DNA of 64,000 nucleotides from an uncultured Acetatifactor sp. (GTDB lineage: Bacteria > Bacillota > Clostridia > Lachnospirales > Lachnospiraceae): the NCBI GenBank assembly GCA_910578815.1, contig CAJTSE010000008.1, forward strand, positions 107,495-171,494, in the 5' to 3' direction. Below are positions 34,555 through 43,619 of this stretch, piece by piece (within the stretch, counting starts at the first letter, position 1; every line of letters starts with the position of its first letter). A program made the translations under genes and the position numbers. Under the pieces are notes generated by a model. That model was given only the letters and a program-made list of their open reading frames with translations. It ran no database searches and had not been told where the DNA came from.

Positions 34555-35790
34555 ATGACGAAATCAGAGTATATGGAAGCCCTGCAGAATAAGCTGGAGT
34601 GCTTTAACCGGGAGCTTCAGCAGGAAATCATGGAAGATTATGAGCAGCATTTTGCGGAGGGCATCGCCGCGGGGAAAAGCGAAGAAGAGATTATGGCGGA
34701 GCTGGGCAGTATTGAGGATATGATCAGTGAGCTTCCTGAAGAGGATATTGTACGGGAATCCGCGGAAGCCGAATCTGGGGAGAGAACGGAAAATGCCATG
34801 CCGGAGGCGGGCAGGCAGAGCAATACCTATGCGGGAGAATATAGGGCAGTAGTGATTGACGGAGAAATCGCTGATGTTCGCCTGAAGCAGTCTGACGATG
34901 GGCAGGTTCACGCAGATTTTGACAGCAGCGATCCGGATTACTGTTATTATCAATATGAAGAAAGCGGAACTCTTTATTTAGGGGTGAAACGGGATCAAAA
35001 CAGCACCAGGGCTGCAAAAAGGGCGGTAAAGTTTATGCTCTTCGGAAAGACGGTGAAGGTGGATCTTGACGGTTCCTTTGAGAATTTTGAGAAGGGGTTC
35101 CGGAGCGTATGGAATGGCAGCGGTGGCAGCAACATTAAGCTGGAAGTCAGGATTCCGGCAGGAATCGGGCGGGTGGAGATAAAAACTCGCAACGGCGATA
35201 TAGAGGTGCAGGATGTGATGCCGGAAGAGCTGGATTTGAAGAGCAGCAGCGGGGACGTGTCAATCTGCCATGTGACGGTTGACAGACTGCAGTTGAATAC
35301 CACCAGCGGAGACGTTACGGCAGAGAATATCAGCAGCGGCAGCATGGATGTGCATGTGACCAGCGGGGACGTGTCACTGGATGATGCGGAGTCAGGCTCC
35401 ATCCGTTTTCAGGGAGCCAGCGGGGATCTTTCAGGAAACCGTGTGCGCGGGCATGTTGTGAGCATCAGGTCGGGAAGCGGAGACGTGGAGCTTAACGGAG
35501 CCTTTGAAAGCTATAATATCGGCACGGGAAGCGGCGATATGGACATCAGGGTAAAGGCCGGAGCAAAAGAGGTGCAGATCAGTACGGGGAGCGGCGATGT
35601 GGAGCTGGATGTGACAGATGTGGAAAGCACGGAGGTAACAGTGGGCACCGGAAGCGGCGAAGCGGTTATTTACGGATCGGGCGGGGCAAGGCATCATGTC
35701 ACCAAGGGCAGCAGCACCGTAGGCAGCGGAGAATGTAAGGTGCTGGTGACTACAGGCAGCGGTGATGCCGAAATCAGACGCAGAGGGTAA
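34555..35790 (+). CDS. DUF1700-DUF4097 fusion protein, no membrane segment
   Basis: Residues about 1-70 match the DUF1700 helical domain (MTKSEYMEALQNKL, EIMAELGS). Residues 90-411 form a DUF4097 beta-solenoid with repeated xSGDVx turns (SSSGDVSI, TSGDVT, GSGDVEL, TGSGDAE). The two domains are usually separate membrane-linked proteins; here they are joined and no hydrophobic helix is seen, so the product should be soluble or held by partners. ATG 34555 follows CAGGAGGTG; the open frame upstream to 34453 overlaps PadR. Probably co-regulated with PadR. Role unknown. Confidence 0.85.
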   Translation: MTKSEYMEALQNKLECFNRELQQEIMEDYEQHFAEGIAAGKSEEEIMAELGSIEDMISELPEEDIVRESAEAESGERTENAMPEAGRQSNTYAGEYRAVVIDGEIADVRLKQSDDGQVHADFDSSDPDYCYYQYEESGTLYLGVKRDQNSTRAAKRAVKFMLFGKTVKVDLDGSFENFEKGFRSVWNGSGGSNIKLEVRIPAGIGRVEIKTRNGDIEVQDVMPEELDLKSSSGDVSICHVTVDRLQLNTTSGDVTAENISSGSMDVHVTSGDVSLDDAESGSIRFQGASGDLSGNRVRGHVVSIRSGSGDVELNGAFESYNIGTGSGDMDIRVKAGAKEVQISTGSGDVELDVTDVESTEVTVGTGSGEAVIYGSGGARHHVTKGSSTVGSGECKVLVTTGSGDAEIRRRG

Positions 35791-35819
35791 GGCAAGGCCT
35801 CGCTGCAGATTATGTTGTT

Positions 35820-36851
35820 TTAAGGCTGACAGGGGAACTGCACAGTAATGTGCAGCTTCCCTTCTTTATAGTCGGCATTTATGGCACCGCCCATGCGCTC
35901 GGTTAAAAGCCTGGCGATGGACAGGCCAAGGCCTGTGGAGGCGCTGGAATTCTCCACAGTATAAAAGCGGTCAAAAAGCTTTTCCACAGCAACGGGAGTG
36001 AGAGCGGCAGCATGATTGGAAAAGGTGATTGCGCCGGACTCGTTCAGGGTGACGCACAGATCCCCGTCGCTGTATTTAACAGCATTGCTTAAAATATTGG
36101 CAAAGATGCGTGACAGTGCAGAGGGATCCAGCAGCCGCGTAACAGGAGTCTGGGGAATGGAAATAACGGGTGTGATTCTACGCTGCTCCAGGCTGCTCCA
36201 GGCTCCCATCAGGCTGTCCTCCAGTACCCGGTTCAGGGACAGCCGTTCGGGCTTTTCCTCCTGCATGGATAAAACGATGGAATAGCGGAACAATTCCTCG
36301 GTCAGCTGTTTCATGGTATCCAGCCGGTTTTGAATAAAGGCGAGATAGCGGGCTGATTTTTTCTGAGAAGAGGGGGAAGCCGGTCGGTCGTCACTGGCTC
36401 CGCCTGCCTCAAGCTCCTTTTTCAGGAGTTCAAGGTAGCCGGACATGGCAGTGAGGGGGGTTCTTAAGTCATGAGAGATATTGGTGATGGCTTCCTTTAG
36501 CTCTCTGTCGCCGTTTTCATATTTGAGCTGTCTGCTGCGGAGCCGGGACAGCTGCCTGTTCAGCTGCGCTGCCAGCCTGCGGATGTGGCGGTCTCTGGAG
36601 GATATTGTCACAAGGGCATTCGTACAAACGCCCTGGGCATTCGTACAAACGCCCTGGGCGTTCGTATGAACACCCTGGACGTTTGTGTGGCTGCATTTTG
36701 CTTTGCTTTGAGTCGAGTTGTTCTGTGCCGCCGTTCCCAGTATCTCCGTTAATTCCTCGCAGACCTCGCCGATGCTTTTATGAAGCAGGGAAAGTCTGAC
36801 AGCCAGATAGATCGAGAGAGCGGATAAAACAGCACATATTAAATATATCAT
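35820..36851 (-). CDS. Sensor histidine kinase
   Basis: This 343-residue kinase has one N-terminal membrane helix and no obvious extracellular sensor, typical of intramembrane-sensing kinases that work with ABC transporters. The phospho-acceptor His lies in ISHDLRTPLTAMSGYL; the ATP domain has the N box (NILSNAVKYSD) and G box (STGLGLSIARLL). Between helix and His domain is a run of 7-residue repeats (NAQGVCT type) encoded by a 21-bp DNA repeat. It is last in the minus-strand operon after the permease. Confidence 0.9.
   Translation of the reverse strand: MIYLICAVLSALSIYLAVRLSLLHKSIGEVCEELTEILGTAAQNNSTQSKAKCSHTNVQGVHTNAQGVCTNAQGVCTNALVTISSRDRHIRRLAAQLNRQLSRLRSRQLKYENGDRELKEAITNISHDLRTPLTAMSGYLELLKKELEAGGASDDRPASPSSQKKSARYLAFIQNRLDTMKQLTEELFRYSIVLSMQEEKPERLSLNRVLEDSLMGAWSSLEQRRITPVISIPQTPVTRLLDPSALSRIFANILSNAVKYSDGDLCVTLNESGAITFSNHAAALTPVAVEKLFDRFYTVENSSASTGLGLSIARLLTERMGGAINADYKEGKLHITVQFPCQP
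36616..36678 (-). repeat. 21-bp in-frame tandem repeat in the histidine kinase
   Basis: Three units (36616, 36637, 36658) of GCATTCGTACAAACGCCCTG-type sequence, plus decayed flanks, encode the VCTNAQG repeat. The period preserves frame. Confidence 0.85.
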
Positions 36852-36926
36852 GATTTAATATTTCCTTATTTGCGTTCTTTTTTTTCTTATCTGCATTTTT
36901 TTGATGCTGCAATGGCGGCCGGTCTT

Positions 36927-37760
36927 TTATTTCAAATCTTTCCTGCGAAATGCCAGAATGCCGCCTGCCGTAGTGCCGGCAGTGACGAAGACAGCTAACA
37001 GGCATGACTGCAGGGGGTGCTGGAGGCCGCCCTGATTCAGCTGAATACCGATTCCCAACGGCAGCAGATCCCGGAGAAATTCATAGATGGTCCGCGTCAT
37101 TCCCCTTAAATAATAAGGATTCGGAACGGGCTCCTGAGGTATTATATTGCCGTCTACAGACATATCATACATGCCGGTGAGCATTTCCGGGGCCTGCAGA
37201 CGCTGGATGATGGCAGTAGTCGCAAACATCAGTATAAAGATGCCTACCGTACAGGTGACGGCAGAGATCGGTTTGCTGGAGATCAGCATCGAAAGCAGGG
37301 TAAATACTCCTGACAGGGCCGCAATCATCAGACTTCCATAGAGGTAGGCCAGGACAATGGCAGCGGGCGGAGTCTGAGGCATACCAAACAGCGGGATCCC
37401 GACAGCAAAGGTAATCAGGATAGCAGCAAGGGACACTATAAGAGAAGAAATAAAGCAGACAATCAGGGAGGAAAGGTACACTGACACCCGGCTGTGGCCG
37501 ATGATCAGTTTGTTGCGCATGGTGCCGTCGCTGTATTCCGTACCCAGAAACAGAGAGGCGAAAACGGCGGTGAAGATACCGATAAACATATAAGCGCCAT
37601 ACAAAAAATCGTCCAGGTGAGCCTGAAAGTAGCCCAGCTTCATGTCATGATAATTTGAGGACAGGGCGAGAACAATTATGCCGGGCAGCAGGACGATGCC
37701 AAGCCAAAAAAATTTGTTTTTCCAGAGCCGGGCAAAGCCCGCAGATAATAATTTATTCAT
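36927..37760 (-). CDS. ABC-2-type transporter permease
   Basis: This 277-residue membrane protein with about six helices begins MNKLLSAGFARLWKNKFFWLG. The layout and loop LFLGTEYSDGTMRNKLIIG are typical of ABC-2 permeases, including peptide-antibiotic immunity exporters. The start at 37760 has GGAGGAA upstream and overlaps the ATPase gene by 8 bp; an earlier in-frame ATG at 37775 lies within that site. It works with the ATPase encoded upstream. Confidence 0.88.
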   Translation of the reverse strand: MNKLLSAGFARLWKNKFFWLGIVLLPGIIVLALSSNYHDMKLGYFQAHLDDFLYGAYMFIGIFTAVFASLFLGTEYSDGTMRNKLIIGHSRVSVYLSSLIVCFISSLIVSLAAILITFAVGIPLFGMPQTPPAAIVLAYLYGSLMIAALSGVFTLLSMLISSKPISAVTCTVGIFILMFATTAIIQRLQAPEMLTGMYDMSVDGNIIPQEPVPNPYYLRGMTRTIYEFLRDLLPLGIGIQLNQGGLQHPLQSCLLAVFVTAGTTAGGILAFRRKDLK

Positions 37761-38667
37761 GATGAGTTCCTCCAATCAGATTCATATAATAGCTTTCCAG
37801 TCCTTCCTCTCGCTCGTGGAGATTGGAAATGACGCAGCCGTTTGCCGATAAGGCTTCTACCAGGTCAGTGACACCGATGGAGCCGTAGATTTCCGCCTGG
37901 GAATCGGATAACACGCGATATTCTATTTCTGCCGCATCCAACGTAATACAGAGAGCCGGCATGTCCGACACTGTGACGCAAAGACACTTGCGGCAGGCGG
38001 CTTCCAGGTCTTCTGCGCTGATTTCTTTCAGAATGGCACCGTGATCTATAAAGCCGTAATGGGTGGCCAGTCGTGATAATTCATCCAGAATATGGCTGGA
38101 AATGAGGACGGTGATTCCCCTTTCCCGGTTCAGTTTTAAGATCAGTTCACGTATTTCTATAATGCCCTCCGGGTCCAGGCCGTTGGCAGGCTCATCCAGC
38201 ACCAGAAAGTCCGGGTTTCCTGCCAGGGCAATGGCAATTCCCAGCCGCTGCCGCATTCCCAGGGAAAAGTTTTTGGCCTTTTTCTTTCCCGTGCCCTCCA
38301 GACTCACCAGCTTCAGCAGTTCGGGGATAGTCTCAAAGGAAGGCAGGCCTAGAATGCGGTACTGTTCCTTTAAATTGTCCTCCGCACTCATGTCAAGATA
38401 GATGGAAGGTGTCTCCACTACGGCTCCCATACGCTTGCGGCTTTTGATTATTTCTCCAGAAGTATTAGAAATTCCAAACAGGGAGTATTCCCCGGAGGTG
38501 GGGAACTGTAGTCCGCAGATCAAACGAATGAGGGTGGTCTTTCCTGCTCCGTTTTTGCCCACAAAGCCGTAAATGGCTCCTCTGGGGATGTGCATGTTGA
38601 CATTGTTTAAGACGGTGAGACTGCCATATTTTTTCTGCAGTCCTTTGGTATCCAGTACATAGTCCAT
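37753..38667 (-). CDS. ABC transporter ATP-binding protein
   Basis: This 304-residue ATPase carries Walker A GKNGAGKTTLI, signature FSLGMRQRLGIA, Walker B FLVLDEPANGLDP and the switch His in LISSHIL. The C-terminal 80 residues are the domain common to bacitracin/lantibiotic-resistance ATPases (BcrA-like). AAGGAGG lies before the ATG. A -10 element and three direct repeats occupy the gap to the regulator gene. Predicted role: export or envelope-stress relief; substrate unknown. Confidence 0.93.
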   Translation of the reverse strand: MDYVLDTKGLQKKYGSLTVLNNVNMHIPRGAIYGFVGKNGAGKTTLIRLICGLQFPTSGEYSLFGISNTSGEIIKSRKRMGAVVETPSIYLDMSAEDNLKEQYRILGLPSFETIPELLKLVSLEGTGKKKAKNFSLGMRQRLGIAIALAGNPDFLVLDEPANGLDPEGIIEIRELILKLNRERGITVLISSHILDELSRLATHYGFIDHGAILKEISAEDLEAACRKCLCVTVSDMPALCITLDAAEIEYRVLSDSQAEIYGSIGVTDLVEALSANGCVISNLHEREEGLESYYMNLIGGTHHE

Positions 38668-38699
38668 AATAATCCTCCTTCGGTTTTACTTATGCCCTG

Positions 38700-38756
38700 A
38701 GTATAAGACATAAGGGTTAAGAAACCGGTAAAGGAAAGCGTAAAGATTTTGTAAAG
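38700..38756 (-). promoter_or_regulatory. Promoter and response-regulator-type direct repeats upstream of the ABC genes
   Basis: GTAAAG (plus strand; CTTTAC on the transcribed sense) occurs at 38728, 38740 and 38751, spaced 12 and 11 bp. TATACT (38705-38700) follows as a -10. The best -35-like TTTACC is 21 bp away, too far for unaided transcription, so activation by the linked OmpR-type regulator is plausible. Confidence 0.5.
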
Positions 38757-38758
38757 AT

Positions 38759-39508
38759 TTACGCTTCGCCCGTCTGCTGTGTTTCAAGGTGCAGTCTAAA
38801 GCCGATGCCCCAGACGGACTCCAAGGTTTCAGAAAGGCCTGCGTCTTTCATTTTTTTCCGTAAATTGCTGACATGAATTTTCAAGGAGCTTTCCGTACAG
38901 TCGGGAGTATCCTGGCTGATGTCATCGAGAAGAGCGGACTTGGAGACCGGGCGTTCGGGATTCTGCAACAGTTTCTTTAAAACAGCGGTCTCGGTTCTGG
39001 TTAAATGAACGGAGCCGGTCGACGTAAGCAGCTCACGGGTTTCGGTGTCCAGAGACAGGCGTCCAAAGGTTATCACAGAATTTGATATAGCTGATGGGAT
39101 CCCGGCGGCCTGGCTTCCGTTTCTGGCTACGGAAGCATTCCGTTCGGCATCATGATCTCCGTGAAGACGTAGCTGGACGGCGATTCGGGCAAGCAGTTCT
39201 CTCATTTCGAAGGGCTTGGTGATGTAATCCACTGCTCCGTTTAACAGTAAATCCACCTTTTCGTCGATCCCCACCTTTGCACTGACAACAATAACGGGTG
39301 TGCTTTTAATGCGTGGCAAAAGTGACTCACCGGACAGGCCGGGGAGCATCAGATCCAGCAGGATCAGATCGGGGTGCTGCTTTTCCAGCAGAAGCAGGGC
39401 TTCCGTGCCGGAATAAGCGCGCATAACCTTGTAACCCTCAGCAGCAAGGCATTCTTCCAGCAGGCTTCCAATATATTCATCATCTTCAATAATGGCGATG
39501 GCATACAT
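38759..39508 (-). CDS. OmpR-family response regulator
   Basis: This 249-residue regulator has a receiver domain with acidic pocket EDDEY, phospho-acceptor Asp in LILLDLMLPG, VSAK Ser and the Lys in ITKPFE. A winged helix DNA-binding domain follows, with TRTETAVLKKLLQNP and VWGIGFRLH. The start at 39508 follows GGAGGATTCTT. A GC-rich hairpin (GCCGCC/GGCGGC) lies just upstream of the ribosome site. It heads the minus-strand operon with ABC exporter and kinase genes. Confidence 0.93.
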   Translation of the reverse strand: MYAIAIIEDDEYIGSLLEECLAAEGYKVMRAYSGTEALLLLEKQHPDLILLDLMLPGLSGESLLPRIKSTPVIVVSAKVGIDEKVDLLLNGAVDYITKPFEMRELLARIAVQLRLHGDHDAERNASVARNGSQAAGIPSAISNSVITFGRLSLDTETRELLTSTGSVHLTRTETAVLKKLLQNPERPVSKSALLDDISQDTPDCTESSLKIHVSNLRKKMKDAGLSETLESVWGIGFRLHLETQQTGEA

Positions 39509-39563
39509 AAGAATCCTCCATGCCGCCTTTGGCGGCGAAACAGATGCTATAGCGAATAAAGCC

Positions 39564-39592
39564 ATTATGTCATAAACTGTTTCTTTTATCAA
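39564..39592 (-). promoter_or_regulatory. Promoter of the response-regulator operon
   Basis: Minus strand TTGATA (39592-39587), 17-bp spacer, CATAAT (39569-39564). Confidence 0.6.
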
Positions 39593-39727
39593 GCGCCGGG
39601 GTAAAGGTAAGCTGAACGGATACTGAAAAAGATCTTGAATTTTTCAAAATATGGCTTAATATTATAAATAAGTAAATTTTCAAACTATTGATTGGTATAT
39701 CCGTTGAAGCGGACAAGGGGTAAAAAT

Positions 39728-40849
39728 ATGTCTGAGAAAAGGCGAATGGCAAATTTAGAGCTGCTGCGCTGTGTAGCAATGATGATGGTGGTGGTGCTGC
39801 ATTATCTGGGGAAGGGCGGGCTGCTTCCGGATCTGACGGGAAAAAGCATCGGGTCCGCAGGGACCGTGTCCTGGCTGCTGGAGACATTCTGTATCGTAGC
39901 AGTGAATCTTTATATGTTTATCAGCGGGTATTTATTGTGTACTTCTTCTTTTAAATTAAGCCGCTTGCTCCGGCTCTTGCTCCAGCTTTGGCTGTATTCG
40001 GCGGTCTTTGGGGTTTTGGCGGCAGCCACAGGGATCGTTGCAGAGACGCCGGTGGATACCCACTATTTCCTGACGCTGCTTTTTCCGGTGTCCATGGGGC
40101 ATTACTGGTTCTTAACGGCTTATGTTTTCCTGTATCTGCTTCTGCCCTTTTTGGGACTGGCTGTTAAGCGAATGACAAAACAGCAGCTGCAGACGGCAAT
40201 TTTCCTGCTGCTTATCATGTTTTGTGTCTTGAAAAGCGTTCTGCCGCTGCGGCTGGAAATGGACGAAAAGGGTTACGACTGCCTGTGGTATGTGTGCGTA
40301 TTTGTTACGGCGGCTTACATCAGGAGATTCGGGATAGGGGTTTTAAAGAAGCGGGGAAGAGGACTTTGCCTGTATGTGGCCTGCTGTCTGCTGGCGTTTG
40401 CTGGGACCATGACGCTGCGGTTTATTTTTATCCGTACGGGCAGTATTGGCAGGATGACGGGAATGTGCCTGGAATACAATCATATTCTTCCGTTTTTGGG
40501 AGCACTGGGGCTGTTTTGTGCATTTTTGCAGATGGAGATAAAGGGAAAAGCGGCAGATATTATAAAGAAGATAGGACCGTATACTTTGGGCGTATATCTG
40601 CTTCATGAGAATTTGGGGCTGCGCTATACCTGGCAGCCCTGGTTTGGCTGTGACCGAGTAAACGGTGTGGGAGAACTGCTGATGTTCACCCTGTTGGCAG
40701 CAGCAGGGGTATTTGCAGCGGGGATTTTGGTTGATTTGCTGCGGGCCGGGCTGATGGCCGGGCTTCACCGACTGTTGAGCAGACTGAAAGGCTACAGGAA
40801 ACTGATCGAAAAGATTGAGCATGTGGATGATTTGTTTAAAGAAGCATAG
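39728..40849 (+). CDS. Acyltransferase-3 family membrane protein
   Basis: This 373-residue protein has about ten membrane helices. LELLRCVAMMMVVVLHYLG carries the Arg and His characteristic of acyltransferase family 3. ATG 39728 follows AAGGGGT at good spacing; the longer open frame from 39692 lacks a site. It is divergent from the regulator operon. Probably modifies a surface polysaccharide. The next gene starts within 65 bp. Confidence 0.85.
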   Translation: MSEKRRMANLELLRCVAMMMVVVLHYLGKGGLLPDLTGKSIGSAGTVSWLLETFCIVAVNLYMFISGYLLCTSSFKLSRLLRLLLQLWLYSAVFGVLAAATGIVAETPVDTHYFLTLLFPVSMGHYWFLTAYVFLYLLLPFLGLAVKRMTKQQLQTAIFLLLIMFCVLKSVLPLRLEMDEKGYDCLWYVCVFVTAAYIRRFGIGVLKKRGRGLCLYVACCLLAFAGTMTLRFIFIRTGSIGRMTGMCLEYNHILPFLGALGLFCAFLQMEIKGKAADIIKKIGPYTLGVYLLHENLGLRYTWQPWFGCDRVNGVGELLMFTLLAAAGVFAAGILVDLLRAGLMAGLHRLLSRLKGYRKLIEKIEHVDDLFKEA

Positions 40850-40912
40850 CCGGTTTTTTTGATATATGCAGAGAAGAAGCGTGGACGGCAGTACTCACGT
40901 AGAAGGTGCAGA

Positions 40913-42886
40913 ATGAGAGGATACATGATGGAAAGACAAACGGGAAGCAGAGCCGGGAAGGATCATCTGCAGGCTATTAAAAATATAGGAGAAAATCTGT
41001 TTATTGTTATCCTGGCTTTTTACCCCCTGCGTCACGTACAATGGGGTCTGGATCTTATGGATACAGGCTATAATTATGCAAATTACACCTACATGGGGAC
41101 GGAGCATATGGATCCCATGTGGCTGTTTTCTACTTGGCTTTCCAATGCGGCAGGACATCTGTTTACAAAGCTGCCAGGTGGAGGCACTCTTGTGGGAATG
41201 AATATTTATACGGGACTGTTTGTCAGTCTGCTGGCGGTATTGTGTTATTTGTTCTGCACAAAAAAGCTGAACATCCGTCCTTGGGCAGCGTTTTTGGGAG
41301 AGATGGCGGCAGTCAGTCTCTGCTGGTGTCCCACAGCGCTTTTGTATAACTATATGACTTATACATTGTTTACTGGATGCGTTATATTGTTATATTATGG
41401 CTTAACAAAAGAGAAAAAGGGGTATCTGATTGCGGCTGGCGTCTGCCTGGGGGCAAATGTGCTGGTGAGATTTTCTAACCTGCCAGAAGCCGCAATGATT
41501 TTGACAGTATGGTTTTATGACTTTTTATGGGCAAAAGAGGAAAAACAGGGAAACCGGAAAAAATCTGGGAACATACAAAAGCCGGAGAATACCCAAAAGC
41601 CAGGGGGATTTTGGAAGAAGATGCTAAACGATACAGGCTGGTGTCTGCTGGGGTATCTGGCGGCGCTTTTGGTATTGCTTGGGATGATCCATATTCGCTA
41701 TGGCATTAGAGAGTATGCGTCGGGGATTTTCCGTCTGTTTGCCATGACGGATACGGCTACGGATTACAGGGCCGTGGATATGGTGCGCAATATGCTGCAT
41801 GATTATACCGAGAATTTTTACTGGCTGATCCGTATGGGGGTCTTTCTGGCAGTGGGAATGGCACTGGCTTTATTTGCAGGGCTGCTTAAGGTAAAAGGCA
41901 GAGCGGCCATGGTGGTAAAACGTATCGTGCAGGCGGCATGTATTGTATTGGCCGCATTGATGGCAGGATGGCTTTATTATAGGGATGGGGAGGGCATACG
42001 GGTTCCCTTTTGCACCCTGGATTTTTGTGATTACGCATCCATGCGCAGACCGGGAATTCTGTTTCTGATGCTGACGATGTTCATTGCCGCGATCAGGATA
42101 TTTCATCCCAAGAGCAGGAAGGAAGACAGACTGTTGGGCAGTATGCTTGTCTTGGTAATCTTCCTGACTTCTATAGGAAGCAATAACAGGACCTATCCCA
42201 GCATAAACAACCTGTTTATTGCAGCGCCTTATACGCTGCAGGCTTGTTTTGCGTTTCTTTTCAGGTATCGGGATAAAAAAATATCACGTGTTACGATTCC
42301 TGTATTCCCCGTTAAATGTGTTTTATCCGCTTTTCTTATTATCTGCTGCATTCAGTTTACTGGATTTGGATTGAAGTTTGCTTTTGCCGAGGCGGCCGGA
42401 GTGAGGGATCTCAGTGCAGGTGTGAGTAATAATGAAATATTGAAGAATGTGAAGATGTCAGAGGAAAAGGCCCGCTGGATGAGCTCCGTTACTGCGTATG
42501 TAAAGGAAAACGGGCTTCAAGGGCAGGAGGTTATATTGTACGGGACGCCCCTTACTTTGGCGATCCCTTCCCTGTCCTATTATCTTCAGATGCCCGCCGC
42601 CTTTAATCCTTGGATCAATCTTCCTTCCTATAGCTTTGAGGTAATGGAAGCGGATCTGCATGAGCTGGGGGAGAAAACACCGGTGATTCTGCTGGAAAAT
42701 GCTTCCGCACTGTATGCGGAGGGAGGCAGAAGCGCATTAACTGAAGCAGGAATGAACGAATCCGTTGCGGAGGCTGTGGCAGGAGATAAAAAGTTACAGC
42801 TAATATTGAGTTTTATGGATCAGCATGGTTATGTGCAAACCTTTCGCAATGAAAAGTTTTCTATTTATCAGTGTGAAACGGATTGA
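40913..42886 (+). CDS. Large polytopic membrane protein, possibly GT-C type
   Basis: This protein of about 657 residues has roughly a dozen hydrophobic segments, short acidic loops (GTEHMDPMWLFS) after the first helix and a soluble C-terminal part of about 150 residues. The first loop after helix 1 contains a Tyr/Asp pattern (MDTGYNYANYTYMG), where GT-C glycosyltransferases usually carry their catalytic Asp; that is only a suggestion. Start candidates are 40913 (AAGGTG) and 40925 (GAGAGG). A Lys-rich, repeat-like loop (KSGNIQKPENTQKPGG) sits mid-protein. Likely in an operon with the acyltransferase. Confidence 0.7.
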   Translation: MRGYMMERQTGSRAGKDHLQAIKNIGENLFIVILAFYPLRHVQWGLDLMDTGYNYANYTYMGTEHMDPMWLFSTWLSNAAGHLFTKLPGGGTLVGMNIYTGLFVSLLAVLCYLFCTKKLNIRPWAAFLGEMAAVSLCWCPTALLYNYMTYTLFTGCVILLYYGLTKEKKGYLIAAGVCLGANVLVRFSNLPEAAMILTVWFYDFLWAKEEKQGNRKKSGNIQKPENTQKPGGFWKKMLNDTGWCLLGYLAALLVLLGMIHIRYGIREYASGIFRLFAMTDTATDYRAVDMVRNMLHDYTENFYWLIRMGVFLAVGMALALFAGLLKVKGRAAMVVKRIVQAACIVLAALMAGWLYYRDGEGIRVPFCTLDFCDYASMRRPGILFLMLTMFIAAIRIFHPKSRKEDRLLGSMLVLVIFLTSIGSNNRTYPSINNLFIAAPYTLQACFAFLFRYRDKKISRVTIPVFPVKCVLSAFLIICCIQFTGFGLKFAFAEAAGVRDLSAGVSNNEILKNVKMSEEKARWMSSVTAYVKENGLQGQEVILYGTPLTLAIPSLSYYLQMPAAFNPWINLPSYSFEVMEADLHELGEKTPVILLENASALYAEGGRSALTEAGMNESVAEAVAGDKKLQLILSFMDQHGYVQTFRNEKFSIYQCETD

Positions 42887-42910
42887 CAGATTTTATCGAA
42901 ATGCTAAAAT
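42883..42910 (+). promoter_or_regulatory. Promoter overlapping the preceding stop codon
   Basis: TTGACA (42883-42888) includes the TGA stop of the membrane-protein gene; 16-bp spacer; TAAAAT (42905-42910). It should serve the zinc-ribbon gene at 42954. Confidence 0.65.
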
Positions 42911-42953
42911 AGTATTATAAATTTATAAAATTTACATAAAGGAGAGACATACT

Positions 42954-43556
42954 ATGAGTTCCTATTACTTGCATACCAGAACAGAGAGCGCGGAGCTGCC
43001 GTATTCTTTTCAGTGTGAGCAGTGTGGTCAGGACAGTGGTGTCCGGAGGGTGACCATTATTGGAGAGGCAGAGGAAAAGAATTTCCGCAAGCAGTTAAAT
43101 AACGCGGAGGAAGACAGACTGCATGAGAAGGCACATATTAATCTGGTGCAAAAGGTGAATGAGATGCACGAAAGTGTTACGCAAAAGCAAATTATTCCCA
43201 CAGATTTTTCGGACAAGTGTCCTCATTGCCAAAAGCCTCAGTCCTGGGCGCTGTCAGGCCTGAAAAAGAAAATGTTTGAGAATCCGATCGTCTGTCTTGG
43301 AGTGGGCGCGTTTTTCGGTGTTATGGGATTGATAGGACGTAATTTTGCAGATATGGAGTATGTGACCATTCCCATTATCATCGGAATTTTCGCCGCAGGC
43401 GCAGCTGCCGCGCTGGTTACGCTTCTTTGGAATATTATAAAGATTCAAAGCAAGGTAAAAAAGACATCCTTAAGCCTGCAGAAGCGTCTGCCGGTGATTC
43501 AGTGGGAAGCCGTTCAGCATCTTTTGGATGAAGCCAGGCAAAATGGAGGCAAGTGA
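42954..43556 (+). CDS. Zinc-ribbon, two-helix membrane protein
   Basis: The 200-residue protein has a zinc knuckle CEQCGQ near the N-terminus and CPHCQK near residue 87, forming one split ribbon around a helical insert. Two membrane helices follow (VCLGVGAFFGVMGLIG and PIIIGIFAAGAAAALVTLL), then a basic cytosolic tail. An AAAGGAGAG site precedes the start. Function unknown; it adds to the several zinc-ribbon proteins of the window. Confidence 0.8.
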   Translation: MSSYYLHTRTESAELPYSFQCEQCGQDSGVRRVTIIGEAEEKNFRKQLNNAEEDRLHEKAHINLVQKVNEMHESVTQKQIIPTDFSDKCPHCQKPQSWALSGLKKKMFENPIVCLGVGAFFGVMGLIGRNFADMEYVTIPIIIGIFAAGAAAALVTLLWNIIKIQSKVKKTSLSLQKRLPVIQWEAVQHLLDEARQNGGK

Positions 43557-43589
43557 AAGGGTTTCATATAATTGAACCGAAATTGTAAA

Positions 43590-43619
43590 AAGTCTGCAGC
43601 TTATAAAAGCTGCAGACTT
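43590..43619. terminator. Bidirectional terminator overlapping the asnA stop
   Basis: AGTCTGCAGCTT/AAGCTGCAGACT form a perfect stem with A- and T-rich flanks on both sides. On the minus strand the stem includes the last codons of asnA, and its stop lies in the loop end. Confidence 0.85.

Noticed and set aside
36616..36678. Could the 21-bp repeats be a CRISPR array?
   Set aside because: Units are directly adjacent without spacers and keep the kinase reading frame, so it is a minisatellite.
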